64,000 nt of DNA from Odiellus spinosus (GCA_963920705.1 OY987231.1:5325424-5389423); one strand, 5' to 3'. Counted from the stretch's first letter, positions 1 through 13,297 are shown. Notes: generated by a model from the letters alone, not told the origin. A program made the numbers and translations.

Positions 1-596
1 CTTGAATTAGAAATGTAATTTTTCTTCACGAACGGATATAATTCACGATAAATTTTATTAGGCGATCACCTACCTATCAGCGAAACGCTACTAATTTAGG
101 TGCGAAATTATTCAACCTGTAAAATTTTTATAATAAATTTTTAAACAGCATAAGTAATTTTAAGAAAAATATGTATATAGCGCAAATAACAAGTAACTCT
201 AAACCGAGGAATTCGACACTCTTGATTTCGCTGTACACGTGAGTTCAGCTTTAACAGTGCATTAAGTTCGAACTCTTATGAACTCTGAGTTCAGCTTTGA
301 TAGTGCAAAGAGTTATAAAATGTTGTACACCTGAGTTCGCGAGTGTCGGCCCCTCGCTCTAAACTAACCTAGCAACGAATATTTTAATTTAAAATGAAGC
401 TGTCACCATTTACTTGGAATGCCTATGGACGTTTTTAGTTTTATCATACTATTAAAACGCTATATTTAAAATTTTATACCTCTGTCGGTTGCTGAGGCGT
501 TCATAAGAAAAATATAAAGGTCATGTTTTCCGATATATGAAGTATAGTTCATTTTTGCAACATAATCAACGATAATTTTTATAGGAAATGGATTAA

Positions 597-920
597 AGGG
601 AGAATGCAACCTAATAACAAGCGATTTTTATCAATTCATTATCGTTTAAATAGGTCTAATCAACCTATAAAAAGTTTACAAAACAAATAATCTAGAAATA
701 TATCCACAAGACTTACAATAACGTTCGATTGGTCGCTAGATCTTATACGCGAGCAAATCAGGATCACTATGAATCCCGCTAAGCCTACTTTCCTTGTAAG
801 TTTTAAATTTATTTCTAGTTTAATGTGTTCGCAATTTTTTTTTTTACACTAGTGGATTAGGCCTATTTAATCGATAAGGAAGCGATAAAAAAATCAAGTT
901 GTTAGGTTGCATTCTCCCTT
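597..920. repeat. Family B MITE (TTAA target)
   Basis: Terminal inverted repeats AGGGAGAATGCAACCTAA... and ...TTAGGTTGCATTCTCCCT between TTAA at 593-596 and 921-924. The whole element is nearly self-complementary. Confidence 0.8.
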
Positions 921-1124
921 TTAAGTGCTTTTACGAAACTCAGAATTGGTCAAGATCTTACAATAGTTTAAATAAAATATAATATCATTGGTTTGTTTTC
1001 GCGCGATTAGTATCAAATATTTTTTAAAATATAATTAAAAAAAATAAAAATACAATGCGTGTAAATTTAGATAGAAGCTACGTTCACACAATAGACATTA
1101 ACCGCGAGAAAGCAACCTTATCAC

Positions 1125-1441
1125 CAGAAATAGATGAACCGAAATTATCAACGAGCTATTCCTCTAACGCCACAGGCAAGTTCTCCGTTTCCCCTCTCTT
1201 AGACGACAGTTGTAGCCCCCTCCCCCGCGGAATTTCGCCTAGCCGAGAAACGTTGAATGCGCCACCTGGCTTGGTTTGCAGCCGTCGCTACGTGGGGCGA
1301 TCAGTTTCCCAAGATCCTCCTCGGTATTTCATTGAGGCCGAGGAAGCCCATTCCCCCAGTGCTTACCCTCCCCATTCACTCCAAATAAAATGCATTTCCC
1401 AATCTAAGCTCTCGTTGATAATTTCGGTTTATCTATTTCTG
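1125..1441. mobile_element. CA...TG MITE with 7-bp target duplication
   Basis: 317 bp. The 31-bp inverted ends start CAGAAATAGAT and CCGAAATTATCAACGAG recurs in both, with one mismatch. Flanks are TTATCAC at 1118-1124 and 1442-1448. The empty family A sequence at 4430 and 35800 carries this site once, which confirms the insertion. Probably P-superfamily, non-autonomous. Confidence 0.85.
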
Positions 1442-1600
1442 TTATCACTGGTGTCAGAAATCGCGAGAATCAACTGTAGGCTCTGCAATGGCCACGTGAC
1501 CATAGCGCTATGACGTAGTATTGCGGGGATTGCACTAAAATATGTATGTTTACTATCGCTGTAATTTTTTCTATACTGCATATGTATATTTTAATCGCGA

Positions 1601-2114
1601 GCTAAGCTTAAATTTAATTTTAAAAACAATATTTCAATATGTAGACGTAAAATTATTCTAATTCCTATTTTCCGCTACGAATGTGATTTCGGCTCAAAGG
1701 ACTTTTCAAACGCTACACAGATGGCGCCGTATTCCGCGTTAAAATATTTATCGCTTCGTTTCGTCTTTAAGCCTCGGCACGCGCGAGACTAGGGTTCATT
1801 CTACAGCGGATATTTCACCACCTTGAATAGTTTTGGCAGCTGTTTCTACTTAGTCGTTGAGCGACCATTAGACTGCAGCCATCCCTATCTTTATATACGA
1901 ATTAAATTAGTATAGCCATTAAGCGACGCTCAATAACTCAAACCGTACTCGTTAATTCCCAGACGGACGAGTCCCGCGCGACATATATACGGGCTGCGGG
2001 CTAAAGCCTAGTTCATACATACAATTAAAAGCTAGCTTTCGGTATTCATTTCGATTTCAAGAACTGGTTATCAAACCGATGTAAGAAATCGGTTCGGGAA
2101 ATATTTAGCCCCCT
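1601..2114. other. No gene seen
   Basis: AT-rich sequence with no open frame, splice pair or repeat copy that I recognise. Confidence 0.5.
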
Positions 2115-2319
2115 TCACACTGCGTTTTAGAAAATTCAGAAAGGAACAACATGGGGTCAACTGTAGAGATCCTTTGTCAAAAATTGGAATTAATTGTTTC
2201 AAACTTCGATTTGAACCTCGAGTCGGGAAGCAACTTAACCCCGTACTTACATGGCAGACTTTGAAACCTATTTTATCCGTTTTGAAAAGTTTTGGGGTCA
2301 AACACAGAGATCTTTCGTC

Positions 2320-2350
<31 letters not shown>

Positions 2351-2460
2351 ATTTGCTTGAAAAGTCGATTTGAATATTTCAAAGTTGAAAGTGTGAATGT
2401 AACTTTTTTTTCGAAGTCGCTTCGGTTCAAACAGTTCAAAAGCTTAAAATAACACGATTG
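2115..2460. repeat. Two diverged family F fragments
   Basis: Both contain the ggggtca..cagagatc..tttgtcaaaa core seen in the 7133-7309 element and a cttcacact / gtgtgaatgtaact end. A poly-A run splits the second one. Confidence 0.5.
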
Positions 2461-2576
2461 CAATTTCTGTCAAAATTGCAGAAATTGCAAGTTCTGTAAA
2501 AATTATTACAATTAACTATTTTAACTTTTAATTCGGGGATATTTTTTATAACGACGCTAAACCTTGGCTATGTACT

Positions 2577-2662
2577 AACCAAAACCTTAGCTCTTGACGA
2601 ACCAAAACCTTAGCTCTTGACGAACCAAAACCTTTGCTATGGAGAATCCAAAACCTTGGGAA
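2577..2662 (+). repeat. Short tandem repeat, 23-bp unit
   Basis: Three and a bit copies of a unit like aaccaaaaccttagctcttg; the last copies are diverged. Confidence 0.75.
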
Positions 2663-4204
2663 CTTACTTATCAGCGGTGTGATCGTGGAACTAACTTAGG
2701 GACGGTTCGTGAACAAAAAAAAATCTTTAAAACGTTCGTTTGTAGCCACGAAATACCGATTCAGTTTTCCTAATAGTAGGTATAGCGTTAAGAGCGATTT
2801 GAAATCGATTTGGATAGGCTAGTGTGAACATATCCAAAGTTAGTTTCACGGTGTGAAGCGTGGGAAAATGGAAAACCCTTACGCCAAGTTGGGAAGCGAC
2901 TTCTCAAATATGAACGGGGCTTTGGAGAGTTAAAAGGCACCCCCCCCCCCTTGTCTGTAATTTAGGGATCCCAAAACTTAGGCTTAAATGAAGATAACCT
3001 TATTCGAAACGGCGAAATACCGTATTAAGCGGGATTTATGACTTAGTAACCATGTTTATCCCGTATAGCGGCGTACAGATAGAGTCAAACTATAGTCTTA
3101 TATACAATTCCTATATAACTATAGAGTTTGTAAACTATTCGCTTTAAAATCAACCCCCTTGAGAATAACTCGCCGACGAACCGCCCTGATTCCCTTAAAA
3201 TTAAAGGGCGATTGAAAGACGGACAACGACTAATAATTCTTCGTTATTAAAATAGACTTAAGCCGCGTTCACACACGGGGATTTAAACCTTTTTCAACTC
3301 TTGGTTTTGTTAAGGCGAAATTGTAAAATTTATGGGTCAACTTTAGTAATACTTAATATTACTAAAGTTGATTTGAATCGACTCAAAACTTCGAAAGACA
3401 ATGAAGAGGGAGGGGTTAGCGTAGCCACCGTGATTGAATGCCCGACTTCGTTGGCCTTCGGATATGGAGGAAATGGTGTCGAAAATGATGTGACGTCGGT
3501 AAAAAATATTCCGATATCTAAAAAGGGCTTTAATTGACGAATTAGAAATTTCCATACTCATAAACCAACTTCAGGGGCTACGGCCATTGGGGTACAAATA
3601 TAATAAATTATCACAATAGATGGCGCGCCTCCGCCTCACTCTATCTCTCGCTCTCGTACCTATCCACGTATTACGCCCGTTGCTATGGAGAACGCGACGA
3701 GTCTCCAAGCGCGAGGGGAGAGTTTACCGCGTAGTTTGTCTCTCTCGTCATAGCTTAGCCAATCAGAATAGGATCAGAATGAGAACTACGATAGCGACAT
3801 CTCTTAACACATCGGCGCGTAAAGAGTGTACCCCAGTGGCGCGCTGCCCTTCAAGTTCCTTTTCAATTTAGAATTCGTGTATTTCTAAAAATTGAACGAA
3901 ATTAAACCATTTTAATGTGTTATTTTGTCATAAAAGTAGCCCGGAGTCACTTTCCCTTTAAGATAGAAATCTATTTTTAATATCCTTCTAAAGTAGGCTT
4001 AACGCCGAAATCGAAACCCCCCTCCCCCTTAATTGGAAACGTTTTTCGTAAATTAAACTAGTTTTAAAGACGGTACGCGCGGCTTCCTCGAAATTATCTA
4101 TTTAGGGCGTTTAGAAAGTCGAATTTCTTTCTCTATTATTGGGCACGTTTTTTGAGGTTTGTGTTTTCAAATAAATCAAATAGAAATCTAACCAAACTTG
4201 AAAA
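2663..4204. other. No supported gene
   Basis: Holds a GC-richer block at about 3620-3850 that stays open for 83 codons but has no domain, splice context or codon pattern of a gene. Otherwise AT-rich. Confidence 0.45.
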
Positions 4205-4690
4205 GTGAGAATGACATGGATCACCAACTACAAATGGAAATTAAGTAGCATTTTCGGAAAAGTTGTTAAAAAATGATATATGTTATAGAAAAGATTACTT
4301 CCACAGTAAAAATACAAATTTTATAATCGCCATTTTCGAAATGTTTTAAAATAAATACTACGTCATCGCGCTATGGTCGCGTGATTTCCCTATTGTATAG
4401 AGCCTGCCGTTGATTCTCGCGCGTTCTGGCACCAATGATAAGGTCACTTTCGCGCTGTTTTTTCGTAAAAGTACTTAATCCAGAAAGTCCTACCTTTCCT
4501 ACGAAAATTTTCGTTAATTTCGTTCCAGAAATAAACTACGTCATATATCGGAACAAAAATGCCTCGTATTATTTTTGGCATTTTAATTTTGAAGTTTCTT
4601 AAGAACGCCTCAACCGGTAGAGGTATAAAATTTTGAATATGATGTTTTAATAGTATAACAAAACTAAAAATATGTAGGCATTCGAAAAAT
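4205..4690 (-). repeat. Family A MITE copy
   Basis: Reverse-oriented copy, uninterrupted at the site where the 1125 element inserted. It contains gcctgccgttgattctcgcgcg and ttttatactattaaaac-type segments shared with 392, 35132 and 44282. Confidence 0.7.
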
Positions 4691-5230
4691 TGTGACTTTG
4701 GCCACTTTAATGTTAATTAATCGGAAGAAAATGCTCTTAGTTTTCCCGGACTTCATTCTGCCTTTAATTCTAAGATAAGATCCTTGTTTAAACCTCGAGA
4801 TGGAGTTGTAGGTACCTAGTCTTAAAAAAATGTTTACGTCTTAATACGTCCCAAATTGCGTCATTATAATAGAAAGCTTTGGTTTATTATAATTTAAAAC
4901 AAAGGAAACATGTGCGTAAATGTACGTGACAAAAGGAACGCATTTAAAAGCCTGATCATCAACTGAGTATCGTTAACCACTGTTTTCTCATATAATACAA
5001 AAGCCTATGCGATATTAGTGTTTATATACATATTAAAGGGACTGTAAATCGTCCAGTGAAGCCACTAGATAATTTGGGAAAAAATCGCCCGTCGTTGTCA
5101 TTTACGTCATAACTCCTCGAATGGTAAGCGAATGTAAGAGTTTGACGTCAGGTGACCGCGCAACAAAAAGCTAAAAACATTATTGGAAAATAAGGTATTT
5201 TCCATCGATTTGTAGGAATGTTTATGAAAT

Positions 5231-5572
5231 ATAGGAAAATATAGGAGGATTGCTGAAATTATAGGAAAATATAGGAGGATTGCTGAAATTATAGGAAAAT
5301 ATAGGAGGATTGCTGAAATTATAGGAAAATATAGAATTGCTGAAATTGTAGGAAAATATTGGAGAATTGCTGAAATTGTAGGAAAATATTGGAGAATTGC
5401 TGAAATTATAGGAAAATATTGGAGAATTGCTGAAATTATAAAATATTGGAGAATTACTGAATTTATAGGAATATATCGGAGAATTAGTAAATTTTTAGGA
5501 AAATATTGTAGAGTTACTGAATTTTTAGGAAAATATTAAAGAATTACTGAATTTATAGGAAAATATTTGAGA
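5231..5572 (+). repeat. Minisatellite, 30-bp unit, about 11 copies
   Basis: The unit is ataggaaaat-ataggaggat-tgctgaaatt. The first three copies are identical and later copies drift steadily (ggagaattgctgaaatt, then ggagaattactgaattt), a gradient of age along the array. Confidence 0.9.
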
Positions 5573-6030
5573 ATGCGGACTCGATTCGCGAGAAGTTGAA
5601 CAAAACTCGCGAGACGGTTTTTACATGGGCGTGAAGTCGGTTTTACTTTTCGTTTCAATGTGCTCCCATAGAATAACCAAAGTAATCGGCTAATCCAATT
5701 AGGCCTGAAAATCAACAAATTAAGTCAAAAAATGCTCCTAATTGGAAAGTTTCATCAAAATTCACCAAACATAGGCCAAAAGAAATAACCAAAATTCGAC
5801 AAAATGGGCCCCAAAACTTAAAATTCCTTTAAATTATTTCAACTTGTTTCTAAAACATAAGTCATTCGGGGCGCTTTGCAAAATTTAAGGGTTAACCACC
5901 ATTTATTCATTGCTAAAATATTATAAACTGAAATTTTGATAAAGGTTTTTATTTTACTTTTATATCAAGCGAGAAACCGAATTGGTTGCGGAAGAAATAT
6001 AGCCCTGGCTTTGCTTTTGTCAAAGTGGTT

Positions 6031-6031
6031 G

Positions 6032-6073
<42 letters not shown>
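6031..6073 (+). repeat. Poly-A run
   Basis: About 43 uninterrupted A. A similar run lies at 12122-12153. No retroposon body could be tied to either. Confidence 0.9.
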
Positions 6074-6075
<2 letters not shown>

Positions 6076-6559
6076 GGGTACCCAATACACCAGAATGTTG
6101 CAAGAACTTTAGTTGGTGACGGGTAGAATGTGTTTAGGGGAGGGCGAAGGAACTTATCTAACCGTATTAGCTGGGTGCGAAGTAAACGAAAGCTTCTTGT
6201 AAATCTCTTAATTCCAAGCAGGGACTCTCGAATAACAAAATGGCTGGCCCGCGCTAATGTATCTAGTATACGCTCTCTTTTCCCATATCTTTAGATTGTT
6301 TCGTGACTCGAGCGAGCTTCCGAGGCTTTTATACGATCAAACTTATCTTAAAGAGAAATTTGTTTTAAAGGGATAATGAACACTGACTTAAAGCGGCTCT
6401 GTGGCATTTTATATCGATTACATAATCTCGATTACAAAGTCGTAAAGTAGGCTTAACACGCACACGCATATAATTTAAAATTTCGCCTATCATTACCATA
6501 TTAAAACGTTGTATAAACTAGGCTTAAGAGGCGTGGACGATTTCGGATATGACTTCCAA

Positions 6560-7130
6560 CTCTTTAGCAACGTTCACACTATCGTGCATTCAAATCGATT
6601 AAAATCGATAAAATATAACCGATTTTTAAATCGCTCGGATTCGTTTTAAGCGCCATCTGTTTAGCTACGGTCACACTAGGATTTCATGATCGATTTGAAA
6701 ATCTAACCTATATTCATATAGCCAAAAATCGATTTAAGCGTCATGTGTTCACGCATTATCTTTATAAATTGATTTATTGCAGCTTCATCTATCGGTTGTT
6801 GAAACCGAATCGGTATGAAACTGGTTTCCGAAGCAGTTTCGAGAAATCGAAACATATCGATTCGAGAAAGACGGTTTCCTGTTCACACGACTTTAGCGAA
6901 ACCCGTTTATTATAGTATTGGTCGTTGAAGCCGAAGCGGTAATTGAAACTGGTTCCCATAGGCTTAACTTGGAGTCGATTTAGGCCGTTAAATTCAAAAC
7001 GTTTTGCTGCAGTTGTGTGAGCGTGGGAAACCGTTTTTCTTGAATTAATTTGAATTTATTTCTGGAAACTGCTTCGGGAACCAGTTTAAAACCGATTCGA
7101 CTTTAATAACCGACAGATTAAACTATAGCT
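6560..7130. repeat. Cluster of family E inverted-repeat elements
   Basis: Repeated segments with ends like acgttcacacta and inner aaaccgattcggt / gaaactggttcc / aacgttttgaaacc. One copy appears to be inserted in another near 6663. Confidence 0.65.
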
Positions 7131-7132
7131 AC

Positions 7133-7309
7133 GTTCACACTTGGCTCTTTGAAACCGTTTTCAAACCGTTTTGAATGTTCAGATTGACTCGTTGAGATAT
7201 TAGTTGGATTTTTTGATCAAAGATCTCCACGGGTGACCCCAAAATTTTATTATTTGACCTCTCCAACACGGTTCAAAACGGTTTCAAAGTCTCTAGTGTG
7301 AACGTAGCT
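7133..7309. repeat. Family F MITE
   Basis: Inverted ends AGCTACGTTCACACT... / ...AGTGTGAACGTAGCT, with inner parts TTTGAAACCGTTTTCAAACC / GGTTTCAAAG. Copies or pieces occur at 8598, 10018, 22188 and 32270. Confidence 0.75.
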
Positions 7310-7354
7310 TATTATAAATCAGTGTATGCAGATGAAATGAGAACAGTTTTGATT

Positions 7355-7670
7355 TTATCTGAAGCCGATGAAACCCTCCTTTGAAGTCTATTACTCCCGG
7401 GTCTTCTCTATCCTTCTCTGTATGGGTTAGTCTCAAAAATTGCGATTCATACGTCTCCTAACGGTAGATATTTTCGGAACGGGAGTTCGTCCATCGAATA
7501 TCTCTAGCAACCTTCAACCAAACGTGGTCGTATGTGGAGAAAGATAATTTCCAGTTCTCCGTAGACAGGGGGTATGAAGTAGGACCCCTCCGATCTCGTA
7601 AAATTGAGAATTTTACCCATACAGAGACGAGCTCTGGGGTTATCCGTGTAGATCTTTGATCAAGAAACAA
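7355..7670. repeat. Family G MITE, right end lost, inside an F copy
   Basis: Shares gaagccgatgaaaccctcc and the inner region with the intact copy at 25060-25395. It is flanked on the right by a family F end (7672-7750). Confidence 0.65.
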
Positions 7671-7750
7671 AATTAATATCTTAAAAAATCGATTTAAACA
7701 TTCGAATCCGTTTGGAAACGGTTCCAAAGTGTCAAGTGTGAACGTAACTG

Positions 7751-9739
7751 ATCGGTATGTGGTCCTAGAAGTTAAGACGTCGGAGTTTTCGCGCGAGAAG
7801 AAGAGAAAACTAATTTCCGTCTCTTAAGAAAAATCCTCCCGGATAAATTTTACTTATTGGAAATCTGCATTTGGTGTAGACTTGACTGTGTACATATTGA
7901 ACAGCCCACCTAGCTAATGCGCATTTTTCGACAGCTATTTCATATTTCCCTCAATACTTAAATGAACCCTATATCTATTTATTTCCCCTCGACACATAGA
8001 GAAAACGTCAACGTCATCGCGCAAAAGAATAATACGGAAATGAGGGAATCGAAGCTTGCCAAATGACTGATACGGATTCTTAAGAATGGCGTTCTGTTCT
8101 TTCCTCCTCTTTAGGATCGCGAGACAAAATCCCTTAAAGCTTTATACATTATACTTCGCCCCCGCTCAATCCTTCGTACGCGATGACTGAAAACAGATGG
8201 GTTCTTTCCAACTCTACCATCGGGAAAAATTCTTATCTGGATTGTGAGCGATTTTTGGAGTTTGCCGAGACTAGCAATTTGGTACGAATTTAAAGAGGAA
8301 TTTATCCTTTTCGCAACTTATTCAATGGCATTGCCCGGGCCAATACTCACGATCAAAGACCTACTTTCGAGGTTCGATTTGTCTATTTGTATAATTTTCT
8401 TTAAATTCCAAGGATAATGAAGTGTCGCGAAAAGTAATTTTTTAAAGGGTGCGAGAACGAGGGCTAAATCCAAAAGGCAACTTGAACGAGAAATGCGCCC
8501 CCTAGCTGCGTAAACTTTAAAAGTTTCAAGGCCTAGTACGAACGCATCTTTCTAGTTTTCTTGTTTTTCCTTCCTCTTTCCTCGAATGCAATTTGAACGG
8601 ATTCGAAACGCTTTGAAAACGGTTTCAAAGTCTCTAGTGTGAACGTAGCTGTAGTAGGGATAATCCAACGCGCCAATTTGATACAGATATCTTACAACAC
8701 TGCGCTATAGAGAAATGCCTTTTTGGGGAAAAGTGACATCTAGAAACGGGGATAATCGGTGGAAATATCCAGAATTCCATATCAAGGTTTTATCACTCTG
8801 ACCATCAATTATCCTCAAAGCTGCTAGCGCCATCTACCAAAATGGGTAATCGGCCACAAATACGTGTTTTCAAGGCTTGTGACCTCAAGTCTCGAGGTGG
8901 GCTGGTGTTGGGAAGAGGCATATCTCTTTTACGCAGCGTTGTAAGATCTCTAATTTTCAGACTAATCACAACCCCCCCCCCCCCAACCTGGGGAAACTAT
9001 ATTCATTCCGGCAAGGAATATGAACCCCCTTCATATTCCTTGATTCCGGCACGATAAAGTGGATCTATATCATTTTTGAATGGCTTTCGCTTAGCTTTTC
9101 TTTGAACTTTATAATTTTTTCTTTCTTTTAGCAATATATATTTTAATGTATAAAAATGTAATTAGTACGCGAGCTTCTTTAACCTCAGTTCTTTTCTATA
9201 CTACAACCATAGAAGCTGGGCGATCTCTCTTTTAGATAAAGGGGTGCATTTCGCTTCGCTAACCGCCTGCGATGAGAAAGGCGACCGGCCGCGAAATCCT
9301 TCTCAGAAGGTATAACTTCTTCTACTGGAAAAATCTAATATTAAAACATTTTTCAGGTACGCGTATATAGTATACACTGGCTAAAGACGTAACGTATTGG
9401 AAAGTCTCGGAAGTATATATTGGAGCGTATTTAGGTTCGCTAGATCGGAAAGGAAGAGTTCCCCTACAGCGAAAACTCGTAGTAGAAATTAGTTTACACC
9501 CCGATGCCTATTCTAGCTATACTCGACTTGTCTTTCGACATTGCAACGCCTCATGGCTTTCTCCGAAGAAGATATATATGAATATGCAAGGAGCGCCTGC
9601 GTATTGGCCTGCAGGGTTTTCCCGATTACACTTTACTCGTACTTGTACGAACAAAGACGATTTGACTACGCGATGTACCCTCGCGCGCCTCAAGAATGAA
9701 TGCAGTTCATAATTCCGAGAAGCTGCGTGTCTATAACAG
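7751..9739. other. Non-coding: one family L element and an F fragment
   Basis: The F fragment is at about 8598-8651 and the L element at 8690-8960. No gene is seen in the rest. Confidence 0.5.
8690..8960. repeat. Family L inverted-repeat element
   Basis: Ends atcttacaacactgcgctat and gcagcgttgtaagat are inverted. The middle matches the copy at 37996-38403. Confidence 0.65.
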
Positions 9740-10430
9740 ATAAGCAGCGTTCATACTAGGCATTGGAATCGATTTAAACCGTTTCAAAACGTTTCGCTCG
9801 AGTCCTGTGAACAGGAAACCGTTTTTTCTCGGATCAATTTGATTCGAATTCTTGTAACTGCTTCGGGAACCAGTTTCATATCGAAGTTACAATAAATCGA
9901 ATTATAATGATAATGTGTGAACACGTGACGCTTAAATCGATTACTGCGAGGAATCGCGATTCAAACCATTTGAAAACATTTCGTCGGGGTCACGTTCAGA
10001 ACTAAGTTAGGTTCACATTAAAGTCTTGGAAACCGTTTTCAATATTCAGATTATATTAACTTTTAAAGCTAATAATCCCATTTATTGACAAATGATCTTT
10101 ACAGCTGACCCCAAAATTTTAAAAAAGGTCAAAGTCTCTAGTGTGAACAGGGCTCAAGAAACCGGTTTTCTTTTCGAATATTTTTCTGGAAACTGCACTT
10201 CCGAAAATAGTTTCATTAAATGGTGGAGTTGTGCGAACAGGAAACCGTCTTTTCTCGAATCAATTTGATTCGATTTCTCGAAACCGCTTCGCGAACCAGT
10301 TTCATACCGATTCGGTTTCAACAACCGATAGATGAAGCTACGATAAATCGATTTATTATAGATAATGTGTGAACACGTTTCAAATCAATTCAGAAATGCT
10401 AGTGTGACCGTTGCTTATAGCCTCCTCGGT
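9740..10430. repeat. Family E and F composite cluster
   Basis: Contains two E-like copies around an F piece (10018-10155). Inner motifs aaaccgattcggtttcaacaac and cgtttcgct recur. Confidence 0.6.
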
Positions 10431-10954
10431 TCAATAAACCTGTGTTAAATCTATGATTTTAAAAGCCGGCTAATTGCGCCTCTTTTGAAGAGGGTATTAC
10501 GGTTCTCGATTCTAACGAAACGTTCGACGTAGAAAACGTTACTAACTTTCAATGTTATTTCCTAGTTTTAAGTATATTTTTTCGCGGGAAAAATGCTTTG
10601 AATAAATTTGGCTTTTCGGGCAATCTTGGTCTGTTTAACGTTAAAATATCGCGTTAAAAGAACATTATAAACAAGGAGATGTCAGCGAATCAAAGAAGCG
10701 CGGCCGCGTAACGCGTATACCGGCTATTGCGCTCCAGCAAAGTCAATAAACAGTCGAATATTTCACTGAGCGAGCGTCTGTATTTCTTCCAATCGCTTTT
10801 CCATCGAGCTCCGTCGTTCGGATACGAGTTTCGACGTTCCTCGAACGCTGAATGCAACATTCGACAAAACTAGGTTAAAGAGATAATAAAGTAGACAATT
10901 TTCTATATTACCAATTGGACGCTTTTGGGCTGACACGTTTAAAATAAGTCCAAA

Positions 10955-11370
10955 TCTACGATCACACTAGCATTTCTTAATCGATTTGAAACGCCACGAA
11001 TCGTTTTATACGTCACGTGTTCACGCATTATCTTTATAAATCTATTTATTTTAGCTTCTTCTATCGGTTGGTGAAACCTAATCGGCATGAAACTGGTTAC
11101 CGAAGCAGTTTCGAGACAGTTTGCCGTTCACACGACTCTAGGGAAACGTTTCGAGACGGTTTAAATCGATTCCAAGGCCTAGTATGAACGCAGCTTAAGA
11201 GACAGCTACTGTACATCCGAGTTCAGCTTTAACCTTGGAGTCGGTTCAAAACGTTTCGCCACGCGTTTCGCTGAGTCGTATGAACGGGAAATAGTTTTTC
11301 TCGAATCGATTTGAATCTATAAAATCAAACCGATATTTAAATAGCTTGGAATCGTTTTAAGCACGCCTTT
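10955..11370. repeat. Family E copies
   Basis: One copy runs from tacgatcacactagcattt to ggcctagtatgaacgcagct (to about 11197), followed by a second partial copy with cgtttcgctgagtcg. Confidence 0.6.
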
Positions 11371-12119
11371 CCTATATTTCCTCGAATGCAAAGCCTATAT
11401 TCTCATTAATCCTACGTAACGAAAAGTTCCCATTTGTAATTTTTGGCGAAAGACAATACTATAACGTCATCGAACGGGTGAAATTAACGAGTCAATTTAT
11501 ACCGAAACAATTGTGAATCTTGTGGGAAAACCGTACACGTTATAATATAAACGGAAACGCGAAACAACGTAGCATTATTCCTTTAAACTTGCTTGTCTGC
11601 GATACTTCAATATCACTTTTTTATTATGAAACGACGGAGTAAAAAGTTGGTGGTGTTAACCTAAGATAAGGGGGTTGCGAAGATAACCTACATTTCTTAC
11701 GAAGCATAGAAAAATAAACGGCTGGTCGCTTTTACGACGAGATCTTTCGAGGGTTACCGAGGTTTTTTTTTTAAAAAATTAAATTCCTTGGAAAGTTTCG
11801 TACTTTTAAAATGAAAAAGAAAAAACTAGAATTAGAAAGTTCTAAATATTTACTTTTTCCTCCTATCTTATAAACTTTTCAAGTTTGAGGATTTTTTTCA
11901 TACTTTACTGTTTTATTATATTTTTGGCGCTTGAGTCCCAATGCCCAGGTAGCCCAAATTTCCCAGTTTGCAGGCACCCAGTAATTTGCAAAATATTATT
12001 AAGAACTAAAAAGATTTCGTTAAAACAATACAAGATGGCGCTGAGCGAAAGTAAATCAGAGAACGCGCTAGCGCTCTATGTTATGGGCTGACGGTCAAGT
12101 GTAATTCCTTTTCATTTTC

Positions 12120-12155
<36 letters not shown>

Positions 12156-13297
12156 GTCATTATAAAATCAAATAGGTTCATTTTCCCATTGAAATAACAT
12201 TAAATTCGACTTAAAATTGTATTTGCTGATAATTCGTATCAATTTATATAATTTGTGGTTTTATATTAACACATATCCGAGATTTAAATATCTCAATGGA
12301 TATCCGAAATTATTCATTATCCGGTTTCGATTTCTATACTTGTATATGGACGACAACATATTATTTGAAACAAAGTCAAGTGATATGCGAACAATAAATT
12401 TAATTATATGAATTATTATTTTATAAAAACCTTAAGGGTTAGTTTTTCTTCTATTTTAGTTTCCAAAATCGATCGTTTAACTGCAGTTTTATATTGATAA
12501 TAATTATTTTGGTTTTCTACAACCAAATGAATTAAAACTGGCATCTTGTTTCGGGAATAATCTTTTATCATAAATTTATTAACCTTGGCAAAAGTTTAAT
12601 TAATGAGATTGATACTTGAAAATCTTTTAATATTTTTTGGGGGAGCCTTTCGAGCAACGTAACTGGGTTTATAGTGTTTCAAAAGTATATAATTTTATTT
12701 CATAACTTAATGTTATCAGTAAAGGTCCAGTTTTACGTCATAGCCCGTCACATTAAAATAGCCAAAAAGACATCACCTCTGTCTAGCTCGAAATTGTGAA
12801 TCAGGAGAGAGGGAAGGAGCTTAGGCGGACCGCGCTTGCCTATATTGTCTTCCCGAATTTCTCATACAGTGGCGCTTGCTCCGTTAACTGTTTACGCCGA
12901 CTGCGGCCGCTAGAGTGTCTCGAATAAGAATCTGCCGGTACATTTACCGGGACCTTTGCTGATAGTATTAAGCTACAGGGCCTTGTTTATGTTCATGGAA
13001 TAAAGAGATAGACTTTTGAATGTACTTATAATAAAGTAGCGGTACTCAGCCAGTAACGTTTCATTATCGTTGATATTACGTTCTCTAGAGTACGATTTAT
13101 ATTAATGAATAATGCAAATTACGTTGGATTTTATTTGAAAATGGACTGGATGAATATTTGAAGAACAAATTTTGGTATCGCGTTTCGCTTACGCGTTCAT
13201 ATTTCCCCGAGATGTTTAAAATATATATAGGCCTATATTTTTTATTTTCTCAAAAGTCTTATTGTATTATCTTACCCGTCTTTGTTTTGGCTTTTAG
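11371..13297. other. Region upstream of first visible exon
   Basis: No transmembrane-type exon was found. It includes poly-A at 12122-12153 and, near 12985, a segment (ctgatagtattaagctac) that recurs at about 22634. The missing 5' exon could be here or outside. Confidence 0.45.

Larger units (their letters stand above)
392..1600 (+). repeat. Family A TTAA-type MITE copy, interrupted twice
   Basis: Starts with agctgtcaccattt and carries the family's inner parts, such as ccttatcac and gagaatcaactgtaggct. It is split by a family B copy (597-920) and by a CA...TG MITE (1125-1441). Its right end is eroded. Confidence 0.7.
4691..6559. other. Non-coding: minisatellite and poly-A only
   Basis: Apart from the tandem array and poly-A run listed separately, nothing coding or structural is seen. 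Confidence 0.5.

Noticed and set aside
1055-1513. 152-codon frame as collagen exon 1 with a transmembrane segment
   Set aside because: It is built from a MITE (1125-1441) and flanking family A repeat. The empty site exists in other copies.
3620-3871. 83-codon frame in a GC-richer block
   Set aside because: No domain, no matching splice pattern, and low-complexity Arg/Ser/Leu composition.
11885-12091. Signal-peptide-like frame (FFILYCFIIFLAL)
   Set aside because: It begins at TTG, has no ATG at the right place and lies in AT-rich sequence next to a poly-A run.
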